Positions 1-8,501 of a stretch of 33,695 bases of DNA are shown piece after piece. The notes below the pieces were generated by a model, which was given only the letters and a program-made list of their open reading frames with translations, did no database searches and was not told where the DNA came from. A program made the translations under genes and the position numbers. Every line of letters starts with the position of its first letter. The first letter of the stretch is position 1. The stretch is from Akkermansiaceae bacterium UBA6138 (GTDB lineage: Bacteria > Verrucomicrobiota > Verrucomicrobiia > Verrucomicrobiales > DEV007). Location of the stretch: NCBI GenBank assembly GCA_002422425.1, contig DIVG01000078.1, positions 1 through 33,695 of the forward strand, read 5' to 3'.

Positions 1-30
1 AGCCCCTGCGGTGCAGCCCCTGCGGAGCAG
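1..30. repeat. Short tandem repeat at the left edge, two 14-bp units
   Basis: Bases 1-14 and 15-28 are two head-to-tail copies of a 14-bp unit that differ at a single base (13 of 14 identical), followed by the first two bases of a third copy. The array may extend to the left of the window. Nothing here ties it to a known repeat family. It lies upstream of the panE-like gene, and its role is unknown. Confidence 0.45.
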
Positions 31-70
31 TGGCGATTGATCCGGGCCCGGCTTCGTAGTATGTCTGCGC

Positions 71-991
71 ATGCCTCCTCAACCCTCCATCGCCGTCGTC
101 GGATCCGGCTCCGTCGGCTGCTACTATGGCGCCCGCCTCGCCCTGAAAAATGACGTCGCTTTTCTGATGCGCCGCGATCTCGCCTCAGTGCGGGAAAAAG
201 GTCTCATGGTCCATAGCATCGCGGGAGACTTCCACCTCGACGAGGTTCGCGCCTTTGCCACCACCGCGGAAATCGGACCCGTCGATCTCGTCGTCATCGC
301 TCTCAAGACCACCGCCAATGGCTCCCTCCCCGATCTTGTCGCACCGCTCCTGAAAAACGGCACGATCCTGCTGACACTGCAGAACGGGCTGGGAAACGAG
401 GACTTTCTCCATACCGCCTTTCCCGGGCACCCCGTCCTCGGCGGACTTTGTTTTGTCTGCATCAACCGTGGTGCGCCCGGAGTGATCCATCATCTCGCCC
501 ATGGACGGGTCGAAATGGGAGAATTTACGGCGACCGGCGCGATAGCAACCGCCGCCGCCCTTTTCAACGGAGCCGGGCTCGACTGCCACATCCTCCCCGA
601 CCTCGGTCTGGCCCGCTGGCGCAAACTGATCTGGAATGTACCTTTTAACGGGCTCGCCATCGCCGCCGGCGGGATTGACACGCAACAAATCCTCGCTCGG
701 CCCGAACTGCTCGCCCGCACCCGCGCCCTCATGCACGAGATCGTCACCATCGCCGCCGCGCTTGGGCACTTCATCGATCCCGCCTTCGCCGAGGGCAACC
801 TCCGCGGCACGCGGGAGATGGGCCCCTACCGGCCGTCCAGTCTCATCGACTTTCTCGCGGGCAATGCTGTCGAAGTCGAGGCGATCTGGGGCGAGCCCCT
901 GCGCCGTGCCCGGAACTGTGGTGTCGCCGCACCCGAACTCGAAAAGCTCTACTTTGAAATTTGCAGGGCGACGGGATACGGGGCAGTTTAA
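71..991 (+). CDS. panE: 2-dehydropantoate 2-reductase (ketopantoate reductase) family protein
   Basis: The family reduces ketopantoate to pantoate with NADPH in the cytoplasmic pantothenate/CoA pathway. The 306-residue length is normal. The N-terminus has the Rossmann nucleotide-binding motif VVGSGSVGCYYG (residues 9-20). LQNGLGNE (103-110) is the conserved Asn segment. K185 in RWRKLIWNVPFNG fits the catalytic lysine, and E268 in the VEVEAIWGEPLRRA helix fits the substrate-binding acid. The ATG at 71 places the glycine motif at the usual distance from the start; no clear Shine-Dalgarno precedes it. The stop lies 4 bases before the purine nucleoside phosphorylase start, so the two are probably co-transcribed. 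Many ApbA/PanE paralogues act on other 2-oxo acids, so the exact substrate is less certain than the family. Confidence 0.85.
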   Translation: MPPQPSIAVVGSGSVGCYYGARLALKNDVAFLMRRDLASVREKGLMVHSIAGDFHLDEVRAFATTAEIGPVDLVVIALKTTANGSLPDLVAPLLKNGTILLTLQNGLGNEDFLHTAFPGHPVLGGLCFVCINRGAPGVIHHLAHGRVEMGEFTATGAIATAAALFNGAGLDCHILPDLGLARWRKLIWNVPFNGLAIAAGGIDTQQILARPELLARTRALMHEIVTIAAALGHFIDPAFAEGNLRGTREMGPYRPSSLIDFLAGNAVEVEAIWGEPLRRARNCGVAAPELEKLYFEICRATGYGAV

Positions 992-995
992 AGAC

Positions 996-1787
996 ATGTC
1001 CGAGTTCACCCTTCCCTCCGCGCTCCGTTCCTCAAATCCGGCGGTGGGGGTGGTTCTGGGATCAGGCCTGGGCGGCTTTGCCGATTCACTCGAAGGCACG
1101 CAATCCTTTGACTACGCCGAGATCGGTGGCCTGCCCCTCAGCCGCGTCGAGGGCCATGCCGGACGCCTCCACCTCGGGCAATTGGGCGGAGTCGAAGTCG
1201 CCGTCGCTCAGGGCCGCGTCCACCTCTATGAAGGTTGGAGCGCCAAAGACGTCGCCGCCACGGTGCGCCTTTTTCACGAACTCGGTGTCGGCACGGTCGT
1301 TCTCACCAACGCCGCCGGCATCGTCAATGCCAACCTCAAGCCGGGACGCTGGATGCTCATTTCGGATCACCTCAATCTCGCCCGGCAGTCTCCTCTGACC
1401 GGTTCGCCGCGATTTGTCGATCAGACCGAAGTCTATTCGGGGCCGCTTCGCGAGCTTCTCCGCGCCGAGAGTCTCGAGCTCTCCGGCGTCCGCCTCCCTG
1501 AGGGCGTTTATGCGTGGGTCAACGGACCCGAGTATGAGACCCCCGCCGAGATCTGGATGCTGCGAACCCTCGGCGCCGACGCCGTCGGTATGTCAACCGT
1601 CCCCGAAGCGATTCAGGCCCGCGCCCTCGGAATGCGCGTGGTGGCACTTTCCTGCCTCACCAACTACGGAGCCGGTCTCTCCGCCCATCCCCTCAGCCAC
1701 GAAGAGGTCGTGGAAGTGGGGCAGAAAGCGGCCGCCGAACTTTATGCCCTGCTCGAAAGCGCGATTCCCGCCATAGTCGAGATTTAA
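996..1787 (+). CDS. punA: Purine nucleoside phosphorylase (PNP/MTAP family, trimeric type)
   Basis: The family phosphorolyses purine nucleosides to base plus ribose-1-phosphate in purine salvage. The 263-residue product shows the type-II PNP signatures in order: phosphate-binding GSGLGG (22-27), VEGHAGR with H54, GRVHLYEG (73-80), LTNAAG (103-108), GPEYETPAE (177-185), VGMSTVPE (197-204), and the base-site Asn in LTNYGAG (221-227). The ATG at 996 was chosen over the in-frame upstream ATG at 636, which lies inside panE and would add 120 residues with no family match. It follows panE by 4 bases. The third phosphate-site residue reads NAAGI where NAAGG is usual, a mild variation. Confidence 0.9.
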   Translation: MSEFTLPSALRSSNPAVGVVLGSGLGGFADSLEGTQSFDYAEIGGLPLSRVEGHAGRLHLGQLGGVEVAVAQGRVHLYEGWSAKDVAATVRLFHELGVGTVVLTNAAGIVNANLKPGRWMLISDHLNLARQSPLTGSPRFVDQTEVYSGPLRELLRAESLELSGVRLPEGVYAWVNGPEYETPAEIWMLRTLGADAVGMSTVPEAIQARALGMRVVALSCLTNYGAGLSAHPLSHEEVVEVGQKAAAELYALLESAIPAIVEI

Positions 1788-1933
1788 CCTGCATTTCTCA
1801 TAAGGGATGAGGCGGGCGGTTTGGATTTTGGTGTCACCTGAGGGCGAGCCGCCGCATGGCGCGCTTGCCTGCCCGCGTGAAAAGGACTTTTCCCCCGCCC
1901 GATCCGTGGTTTGGTGGCGGACTCGGAACTTGC

Positions 1934-2917
1934 ATGGAACTCGATGAAATAGAATGGCGCACTCGGGAAGTCCTTCCCGCCTGGAAAGAGAGCGGGCTCT
2001 CCCTCACGATCATCGAGAAAGGAGGCTCTGGTCGCCTCTTTGTCAGGGTCGTCCGCGAAGACTCGGGCGAGAGTCTCATCGCGATGCATTACAATCTCGA
2101 CCGCGCCGACAACGCCCGCTTTGCCTGCGTCACTGACTTTCTCAGTCGCCACGCCATCCCCGCGCCGCGCATCCTTGAGCGCCGCATCGATCTCAACCTG
2201 CTCTGGGTCGAAGATCTCGGCACCCTCGATCTCGGCAATCTCGCGGGAACGGACTGGACGACCTCGCGCCGCCCCGCTTACCAGTCCGCCCTGCGGGCCG
2301 TCTTCCCGCTGCACCGGCTCCCGGAAAGCGCTGCTCCGGATGATCTCCCCGAATTGGAAAAACCCTTCGATGCGGCTCTTTACGAGTGGGAACAGACTTA
2401 CTTCCTGACTCATTTTGTGGAACGCTTTGTCTCGGCCGAAAAAGCCGCTCGGCTCCGAAGCGATCCCGCCTTCGCCGCGCTCCGCGACGAACTCGCGACC
2501 TTGCCGCGGGCCCTTGTCCACCGCGATTTCCAGAGCACCAACGTGATGCTCCGCGACGGCGGTAGCTATCTCATCGACTACCAGGGACTGCGCTGGGGCC
2601 TACCCGAGTATGACCTCGCCTCGATGATTTACGATCCCTACAGCGAATTCACCGCGGAGGAGACGGACGACCTCATCGGATTTTATTTTTCCCTCAAGGA
2701 AGAGGCGGGCGACACGGAATCGAGAGCGGCCTTCGAAAAACGCCTCACCCAATGTGCGATGCAGCGGCTCATGCAGGCCCTCGGGGCCTACGGATTTCTC
2801 AGCGAAGTGAAGGGCAAGACCGAATTCCTCGCCCATATCCCGACGGCGAAGAAGCGGCTCCTCGAGCTGTCGCGGAAAGAAGGCGGAGTTCCGGGATTGG
2901 CGGCGGTGCTGGCGTGA
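1934..2917 (+). CDS. Aminoglycoside phosphotransferase-fold kinase, AmgK-like (possible cell-wall sugar kinase)
   Basis: This is a cytoplasmic APH-fold small-molecule kinase of 327 residues. The catalytic loop is LVHRDFQSTNVML (H196-R197-D198 to N203) and the metal-binding Asp is D215 in LIDYQ, followed by the GLPEYDLASMIYDPY segment. This layout matches AmgK (N-acetylmuramate/N-acetylglucosamine 1-kinase) and related proteins better than drug-resistance enzymes. The glycine-rich GGSGRLFVRV (30-39) fits the nucleotide loop. The ATG at 1934 was preferred to the in-frame ATG at 1856, whose 26 extra residues (Arg/Pro-rich) look non-domain; neither has a good Shine-Dalgarno. AmgK usually works with the uridylyltransferase MurU, which is not in this window, so the substrate is open. 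Confidence 0.75.
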   Translation: MELDEIEWRTREVLPAWKESGLSLTIIEKGGSGRLFVRVVREDSGESLIAMHYNLDRADNARFACVTDFLSRHAIPAPRILERRIDLNLLWVEDLGTLDLGNLAGTDWTTSRRPAYQSALRAVFPLHRLPESAAPDDLPELEKPFDAALYEWEQTYFLTHFVERFVSAEKAARLRSDPAFAALRDELATLPRALVHRDFQSTNVMLRDGGSYLIDYQGLRWGLPEYDLASMIYDPYSEFTAEETDDLIGFYFSLKEEAGDTESRAAFEKRLTQCAMQRLMQALGAYGFLSEVKGKTEFLAHIPTAKKRLLELSRKEGGVPGLAAVLA

Positions 2918-2930
2918 ACGGCGTAGAGAC

Positions 2931-4136
2931 ATGACCCGGTCCCGTGTGCACCTCTTCGTCGTGATCGTGATCGCGGGGAGTTCCTTCGGTGCCGCCGGGT
3001 TTCTGGCGCTCAACGACTCGAAATCGAAGAAGCTCGATATCTCGAGAGTCCCCGGCGTGGTCGTGCACCGATTACCCGTGCCCTCCCTCGCGGATCGTCT
3101 GGCGCGCCGGGCAGTCTACACGGCATCGCCATCGATCGCGGTGCTACCCGCGGGGGACTATCTCATCACCGACAATCTCTTCGGCCACGGCTCGGGGGCC
3201 GGGCAGTCAGGGACCACGCAGGTCTTCCGATCCCGTGATCGGGGCCTTCACTGGGAGCGGATCACCATGATACGCGACATGAAACGCGGCAGTCTTTTCG
3301 TCCATGGCGACGACGTCTACCTCTTCGGCTATCGCGCGGCACCCGGCGATCTGTTAATCCGTCGATCGCGTGACGGCGGCCTGAGCTGGAGTGAACCTCA
3401 TGACGAGTCGGACGGACTCCTGCGCCGCGGCACCTTCGGCGGCACTCCGAACCGACCTGTGATCCACGACGGGCGGATCTGGTTGGCCGTGTCGGGTCGG
3501 CGGGTGATGTCCGCTCCGGTCGATTCAGACCTATTGCGGGCGGACTCGTGGACGCTCTCGAGCCGGGCCGACACGAGCCGGGGCCCCTTTGGAAAAAATG
3601 CCGTCATCACCGAGGCCCAGATCGTCGCTTCGCCGGAGACCGGGGTGGTCGTGATGCCGAAGATCGGGGGAGAGGCCTACACCGCTCTGCTGCGGGCGGG
3701 AAAAGATCCCGGCAAACTCCGCAACCCTCAAGCCGAGGACTGGGTGAGCTTTCCTGGCGGAGAGAAGAAGTTCGCCGCCGGTTTCGACCCCGTGACCGCT
3801 TCGTTTTTTGCGCTCTCGAATCCCGTGCTACCCGCCTACGAGGACTCGGGCTGGCCGCCCGAAATGATACGCAACGCTGCCGCCCTGCTCGTCTCGCGAG
3901 ATCTTCGGGAATGGCGGGTAGCCACGATTTTTCTCGAAACGCCCCAGGTGGATTATGAAGCCTTTCAGTATCTCAGTTACGATATCGACGGCGACGACCT
4001 CATCATCGCCTCACGCACCGCCTTTGAAATTGGCGACGGAAGACCCCCGCGCGGTCACGACAGCAACCTCACGACCTTTCACCGCATTGAAAATTTCCGG
4101 CGATACCTCGCTCCCGACGACAAAGACAAAAAATAA
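2931..4136 (+). CDS. Secreted or membrane-anchored Asp-box (sialidase-fold) protein
   Basis: The 401-residue product begins with Arg-containing residues and a hydrophobic segment (about residues 7-27), read as a signal peptide or single membrane anchor. Two Asp-box motifs (S-x-D-x-G-x-x-W) are visible: SRDRGLHW (101-108) and SRDGGLSW (146-153). These mark a BNR/sialidase-type beta-propeller acting outside the cytoplasm. Proteins of this kind are common in polysaccharide-degrading Verrucomicrobiota and Planctomycetota, but most have no assigned substrate, and a full sialidase Arg triad cannot be assigned by eye. The gene starts 13 bases after the kinase gene. Its stop lies 6 bases from the end of the convergent recQ gene with no terminator between them. 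Confidence 0.7.
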   Translation: MTRSRVHLFVVIVIAGSSFGAAGFLALNDSKSKKLDISRVPGVVVHRLPVPSLADRLARRAVYTASPSIAVLPAGDYLITDNLFGHGSGAGQSGTTQVFRSRDRGLHWERITMIRDMKRGSLFVHGDDVYLFGYRAAPGDLLIRRSRDGGLSWSEPHDESDGLLRRGTFGGTPNRPVIHDGRIWLAVSGRRVMSAPVDSDLLRADSWTLSSRADTSRGPFGKNAVITEAQIVASPETGVVVMPKIGGEAYTALLRAGKDPGKLRNPQAEDWVSFPGGEKKFAAGFDPVTASFFALSNPVLPAYEDSGWPPEMIRNAAALLVSRDLREWRVATIFLETPQVDYEAFQYLSYDIDGDDLIIASRTAFEIGDGRPPRGHDSNLTTFHRIENFRRYLAPDDKDKK

Positions 4137-4142
4137 CGCCTC

Positions 4143-6056
4143 TCAAAACGACTCCACGTGGGTGAGCACGTCAAAAAACGGCACCTCGGCGAGCAGACCG
4201 AAGCGGTCATCGCGATTCAGCCTCGCGCGCGTCGTCGCCGGGCTCGAGAGCCCGCAGAGGAAGCGGGCGAGCTGCCTCGGCTGACGCAGCGCCGGGTGAT
4301 GCTCGGCCTTGGTCGTGCGAATGACCTCGGCCTGCTCGAGCGAGATGGACTCGCGCTTTGCCGCCGGGAGCGGACCACCGGCCGTCTCACCGAGACAAAC
4401 GCCGCAGGTGCCGCAGGGTTCCATCGTCTCCCCGAAGTAGGCGATGAGCTGTTGCGGGATGCACTGCGGCGTTTCGCACAGCGTCTCGACGAGGTGGAGC
4501 CGCTCGATCTCGCCGACCTCGCGGGATTCAAAACGCTCGATCATGCGCGCCGCGATCGCCGGGACGGATCGCTCGCCCTCGGGCGCGAGGCGGTAGCCGT
4601 GGCGCAGTCCGTCGGGTTTCACGATCGCATCGCCCTGGTCGGCGAGATAGCCGATCGCCCGCCGCACGCGATCCTCGGGTTCGCCCAGCGCGGCGGCGGA
4701 CTCGGCGATGGTAAAGCGATGCCACAGTCTCGACTTTTTCCCGGTCTCGAAAAGACGGGTGAGAAACTGCTGCCGCTCAGGGGTGTGCCCGGCGATGACG
4801 TCCTTGAACGCCCGTAGCAACTGCACCTGATAGCCCCCGTAAAAGGGCCCTTCGGGAATGATGATGCCGTCGAGCTCCAGATAGGTCAGCGCGGTCGAGA
4901 CAACGGTTGGGCGCATGTCGCGGGAGATCGAGAGATCATAACGCGAGATGGAAAACTGATCCCCCTGCAAGAGGACATGTTCGACGAGGGACTTCACCGC
5001 CGTGGCCGAGGGCGTGTCGCCGTAAATGAAATTTTCGAGCACGGTGAGATCGTCGGCACAGGCGAGGATCTCGCAGGTGGACACCGCCCCGTCCCGACCG
5101 GCGCGCCCCGACTCCTGCACATAGTTCTCTAGCGACTTGGGCAGGTTGTAATGATAGACATGCCGGATGTCGGCCTTGTCCACGCCCATGCCGAAGGCGA
5201 TCGTGGCCACGACCACCTTAAGGCGACCTGACATGAAGCCATCCTGCACCGCCGCGCGGTCTTCATCGCGCATCCCCGCGTGATAGGCGCGCGCATCGAC
5301 TCCCGCTCTCGCGAGAAGACCGGCGACACGCTCGGCGGTCTGCTGCAAGGTCACATAGACAATTGCCGGACCCGGCGTTGCCGCCGTCACGAGCTTAACA
5401 AGACGGGCATCGCGTTCGCGCTCCGAACAGGGATGGATGCGGAAATGGAGGTTGGCCCGCGCAAAGCCGGTCTGGACGTGGTCGTCCGGCTCGATCCCGA
5501 ATCGCTCACGGATCTGCTCCGCGACCCGCGGTGTCGCCGTTGCCGTCAGGGCGAGGATGCGCTCGACTTTCAGCTCCCGCGCCATCTCCGCGAGCTTCAG
5601 GTAATCGGGGCGGAAATTGTGGCCCCACTCCGAGATGCAGTGCGCCTCGTCGACCGCGAGCAGGGAGATGCGGCAGGCCCGCAGGTGCCGCAGGAATCCC
5701 TCGTTCGCGAGCCGCTCGGGCGCGACGTAAAGGATCTTGAGCGAACCGTCCCGCATCCGGTTGTAGATCGACTCGATCTCGACCCGCTCCAGAGTCGAGT
5801 CAAGCCGGGCCGCCGCGACGCCTTTTTGGTGGAGCGCCTCGACCTGGTCTTTCATCAGGGCGATGAGCGGCGAGATCACGAGCGTGAGATGCTCGAAGAG
5901 CAGGGCGGGGAGCTGATAGCAGAGACTTTTCCCCGCCCCTGTCGGGAACAATGCCAGGGCCGAGCGCCCCGCGAGGAGCACTTCGATGACGTTCTCCTGC
6001 CCCGGTCTGAATTCCGGGTGGCCGAACCACTGCTGTAATGCCGCCTTTTTTTCCAT
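4143..6056 (-). CDS. recQ: ATP-dependent DNA helicase, RecQ family, without an HRDC domain
   Basis: The product is a 3'-5' DNA helicase for recombination and fork repair, 637 residues. Helicase motifs are clear: the motif-0 region FRPGQ (16-20), Walker A PTGAGKS (38-44), VDEAHCISEWGHNFRPDY (135-152) with DEAH at 136-139, and the late motif ESGRAGRDG. A four-Cys zinc site follows (C532, C548, C551, C554) around LIAYFGE and CGTCGVC. After it comes a roughly 55-residue tail (RQPRQLARFLCGLSS and onward) that does not look like HRDC. The ATG at 6056 was preferred to 6110 because GGAG lies 4 bases upstream and the protein then begins at the normal RecQ N-terminus. It is divergent from the metallopeptidase gene with an 84-bp gap. 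Confidence 0.92.
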   Translation of the reverse strand: MEKKAALQQWFGHPEFRPGQENVIEVLLAGRSALALFPTGAGKSLCYQLPALLFEHLTLVISPLIALMKDQVEALHQKGVAAARLDSTLERVEIESIYNRMRDGSLKILYVAPERLANEGFLRHLRACRISLLAVDEAHCISEWGHNFRPDYLKLAEMARELKVERILALTATATPRVAEQIRERFGIEPDDHVQTGFARANLHFRIHPCSERERDARLVKLVTAATPGPAIVYVTLQQTAERVAGLLARAGVDARAYHAGMRDEDRAAVQDGFMSGRLKVVVATIAFGMGVDKADIRHVYHYNLPKSLENYVQESGRAGRDGAVSTCEILACADDLTVLENFIYGDTPSATAVKSLVEHVLLQGDQFSISRYDLSISRDMRPTVVSTALTYLELDGIIIPEGPFYGGYQVQLLRAFKDVIAGHTPERQQFLTRLFETGKKSRLWHRFTIAESAAALGEPEDRVRRAIGYLADQGDAIVKPDGLRHGYRLAPEGERSVPAIAARMIERFESREVGEIERLHLVETLCETPQCIPQQLIAYFGETMEPCGTCGVCLGETAGGPLPAAKRESISLEQAEVIRTTKAEHHPALRQPRQLARFLCGLSSPATTRARLNRDDRFGLLAEVPFFDVLTHVESF

Positions 6057-6101
6057 CGCTCTCCAAGCCCGTGAAAGACGGAAAGATGCCGCGCTATGGG
6101 C

Positions 6102-6130
6102 TTGAAGCAATTTTTAAAGCCCCCTATACT
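6102..6130 (+). promoter_or_regulatory. Candidate sigma70-type promoter upstream of the SHD1 metallopeptidase
   Basis: TTGAAG at 6102-6107 (4 of 6 to the -35 consensus) and TATACT at 6125-6130 (5 of 6 to the -10 consensus) are separated by exactly 17 bp in the divergent gap. Transcription would begin around 6137, leaving a leader of only a few bases before the ATG at 6141, so the message would be nearly leaderless. Assignment is by consensus only. Confidence 0.4.
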
Positions 6131-6140
6131 CGGATCCATT

Positions 6141-7331
6141 ATGGAACTGTATTCCCCGCCTCGCCTGGTAGCCCGGCTCGCTGTGATTATTATCGCCGCT
6201 ACCCTGCCGCTCTCCGCCGAAGAGCGGTCATGGACCAACAGTTCCGGAAAAACGATCGTCGCTACCCTCGTCGAGATCGCCGGGGAGAAGGCGGTCCTGC
6301 AGATGAACGGGAACAACTTCGAAGTCCCCATCGCGACCCTCTCGCCGACGGATCAGGAGTTCATCAAAAACTGGAAAAAGAGCGACATGACCGATCCGTC
6401 GAAAGACGGTGAGATCAAACCGAACTGGGACAGCCCCTGGCCCAAGCTCGTCGCCGTCGATATCGATCAGGCGATCGAGGTCATCAAAGAAGACGAAGCC
6501 GCCAAAGAATATATTTACGCAAGCCCTCACTATGAATTCATCTGCGACGTGAAGCTCAACACCTCAGTCGTGAAACGGTTCTCCCTGCTCTTCGAAGCGA
6601 CCAACCAGGTCTGCCGCGAGCTCCCTCTCGGAATGATCAAGCCCTTCCGTGAGGAAAGGCATAAAATTCATCTCTTCGAGACGCGTGAAGCCTATATTGC
6701 CAAAGGTGGCCCGCCCGACTCCGCCGGGGTCTACATCAGTCGAGGCGGCGAGGGCGACATCCTCATCCCGCTGACGAGTCTCGGGGTGAAAAAAGTCGGG
6801 AGTAACTACAGCGTCGATTACGACAAGGAGAACACGACCCTCTCCCACGAGATCGCGCACCAACTCACCGACGCCGACTATTATGCCGAAGGCTCGCGCG
6901 GCTGGTTCACCGAGGGCATGGCCGAGTATATCGCCAACAGCGGCTACCGGTCGGGCAAATTCAGCCTTGAGGACATGCAGAAACTCATCGCCCGCGTCAC
7001 CGCCTATGGCGATAATGGCCAGGGAGGCCGCGCGCTCGGGAAGGAGTTTTCCGCTCCGGATCTGCATGAATTTTTCACCCAAAGCTACGAATCCTTCCTC
7101 TCGAACGCGCAGCTCAGCTACGGGCTCTCCGCCCTGCTCGCCTATTATTATTTTCACATGGACGAAAACAAGGACGCCGCCAACATCAAAGGCTTCCTCA
7201 AAGCCCTCAAAGAAAAGAAAACACCGCCGGAGCTTTTCGAACCGCTTCTTGCCGGCCGCACCTGGGATGAGATGGAGGCGGACATTACCAAGGGATGGAG
7301 ATCCCGGGGAGTCAGAATCAACTTTCAGTAA
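6141..7331 (+). CDS. Secreted SHD1-domain putative zinc metallopeptidase (gluzincin, DUF1570-like)
   Basis: The 396-residue product has a signal peptide (about residues 1-26, hydrophobic core AVIIIAATLPL). An SHD1-like domain follows at about 28-80: the pattern WTNSSGKTIVATLVEI then VPIATLSPTDQEFI is typical of SHD1 domains in PVC-group bacteria. The C-terminal half has HEIAH (H236, E237, H240) and a downstream WFTEGMAEY in which E258 fits the third zinc ligand, as in gluzincin peptidases. It therefore probably acts outside the cytoplasm as a protease. The ATG at 6141 was chosen because it begins the signal peptide; the in-frame ATG at 6096 would put a hydrophilic extension in front of it. 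Substrate unknown. Confidence 0.75.
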   Translation: MELYSPPRLVARLAVIIIAATLPLSAEERSWTNSSGKTIVATLVEIAGEKAVLQMNGNNFEVPIATLSPTDQEFIKNWKKSDMTDPSKDGEIKPNWDSPWPKLVAVDIDQAIEVIKEDEAAKEYIYASPHYEFICDVKLNTSVVKRFSLLFEATNQVCRELPLGMIKPFREERHKIHLFETREAYIAKGGPPDSAGVYISRGGEGDILIPLTSLGVKKVGSNYSVDYDKENTTLSHEIAHQLTDADYYAEGSRGWFTEGMAEYIANSGYRSGKFSLEDMQKLIARVTAYGDNGQGGRALGKEFSAPDLHEFFTQSYESFLSNAQLSYGLSALLAYYYFHMDENKDAANIKGFLKALKEKKTPPELFEPLLAGRTWDEMEADITKGWRSRGVRINFQ

Positions 7332-7411
7332 GTCCCGGTTAAAAATACCCCCGAGAGGGCGGACAAGGAGGCCTCGCTCGTTTCGCCGGTTTTAACACGT
7401 CTTTTATTTCC

Positions 7412-8494
7412 ATGACTGAAACACCATGCCGCTGGGGTATTCTCGGCACTGCCGGGATCGCCCGGAAAAACTGGCAGGCAATCCGCCATAGCGGAAATGG
7501 GCGTCTCGTCGCCGTCGCGAGCCGCACCGCCGATCGGGCCGCCGCCTACATCGCGGAGAATCAGGCGCAGATTCCCCATCATCCCGCGCCGCGTCCCATC
7601 GCGGGCTACGAGGCAATAATCAACGCCGATGACATCGATGCGCTCTACATCCCCCTCCCGACCGGCCTGCGCAAGGAATTCGTCCTCGCCGCCGCTGCCG
7701 CCGGGAAACACGTCCTCTGCGAAAAGCCATGCGGGGTCGATGCGAACGAGGTGCGCGAGATCGTCGAGGCCTGTGAAAAGGCGGGGGTGCAGTTCATGGA
7801 CGGGGTCATGTTCATGCACAGCGAACGGTTGCCCGCCCTGCGACGCGAGCTTGATAACGGCACCGCCGTCGGCGAAATCAAACGCATCGCCTCGCAATTC
7901 AGCTTCATGGCGCCGGAGAGTTTTTTCACTGAGAACATCCGCATGCAGGCGGGACTTGAGCCGCTCGGCAGTCTCGGTGACCTTGGCTGGTATTGCATCC
8001 GCATGGCACTCTGGACGATGCGCTACGAAATGCCTACGGCGGTCCGCGCGCACATGATACGCGAGACAGCGGTTCCGATCTCTCTCTCCGCCGAGATGGA
8101 TTTTGCCGGCGGCATCACCGCAAGCTTCTATTGCAGCTTCGAGGCCGAGCACCAGCAGTGGGTGAATATCGGCGGCACCGCCGGACATATCGCGATACGG
8201 GATTTTGTGCTTCCCTTCCACGGTCCCGAGATCAGCTTCGAAATCGAACAGGCCCGCTTCGAAACAGACGTTTGCCAGTTCCACATGGAGCGCCACAGCC
8301 GGCGCGTTGCGGTGCTCGAATATTCGGACAGTCATCCCACCGCGCAGGAAACAAAGCTTTTCCGAAATTTCGGCGACCTCGTTCTCAGCGGCAGGCCCGA
8401 TCCCCACTGGCCTGACATTACATTAAAAACCCAGCGTGTCCTTGATGCCTGCCTCCAATCGGCACGCTCGGGGGGAAAGGAAATCGCTCTGTAA
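7412..8494 (+). CDS. Gfo/Idh/MocA-family NAD(P)-dependent oxidoreductase
   Basis: The 360-residue product has an N-terminal Rossmann domain with WGILGTAGIA (8-17) and the family hallmark CEKP (EKP at 104-106, followed by CGVDANE). The C-terminal domain then forms the substrate site. Members oxidise or reduce sugars, inositols or dihydrodiols. The sequence resembles the glucose-fructose oxidoreductase/dihydrodiol dehydrogenase branch, but the substrate cannot be read from it. No obvious Shine-Dalgarno precedes the ATG; a purine run (AAGGAGG, around 7365) is too distant to serve. The stop is 7 bases before the next start, so it probably shares a transcript with the Na/Pi-cotransporter gene. Confidence 0.85.
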   Translation: MTETPCRWGILGTAGIARKNWQAIRHSGNGRLVAVASRTADRAAAYIAENQAQIPHHPAPRPIAGYEAIINADDIDALYIPLPTGLRKEFVLAAAAAGKHVLCEKPCGVDANEVREIVEACEKAGVQFMDGVMFMHSERLPALRRELDNGTAVGEIKRIASQFSFMAPESFFTENIRMQAGLEPLGSLGDLGWYCIRMALWTMRYEMPTAVRAHMIRETAVPISLSAEMDFAGGITASFYCSFEAEHQQWVNIGGTAGHIAIRDFVLPFHGPEISFEIEQARFETDVCQFHMERHSRRVAVLEYSDSHPTAQETKLFRNFGDLVLSGRPDPHWPDITLKTQRVLDACLQSARSGGKEIAL

Positions 8495-8499
8495 AGGAG
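8493..8499 (+). promoter_or_regulatory. Strong Shine-Dalgarno that fixes the transporter start
   Basis: AAAGGAG, overlapping the stop codon of the oxidoreductase gene, lies 2 bases upstream of the ATG at 8502. It supports 8502 over the upstream in-frame ATG at 8436. It is one of very few clear Shine-Dalgarno sequences in the window. Confidence 0.6.
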
Positions 8500-8501
8500 C
8501 C

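Noticed and set aside
185..1099. 304-residue open frame on the minus strand
   Set aside because: It is antisense to the panE-like gene and the start of the phosphorylase gene, and looks like a shadow.
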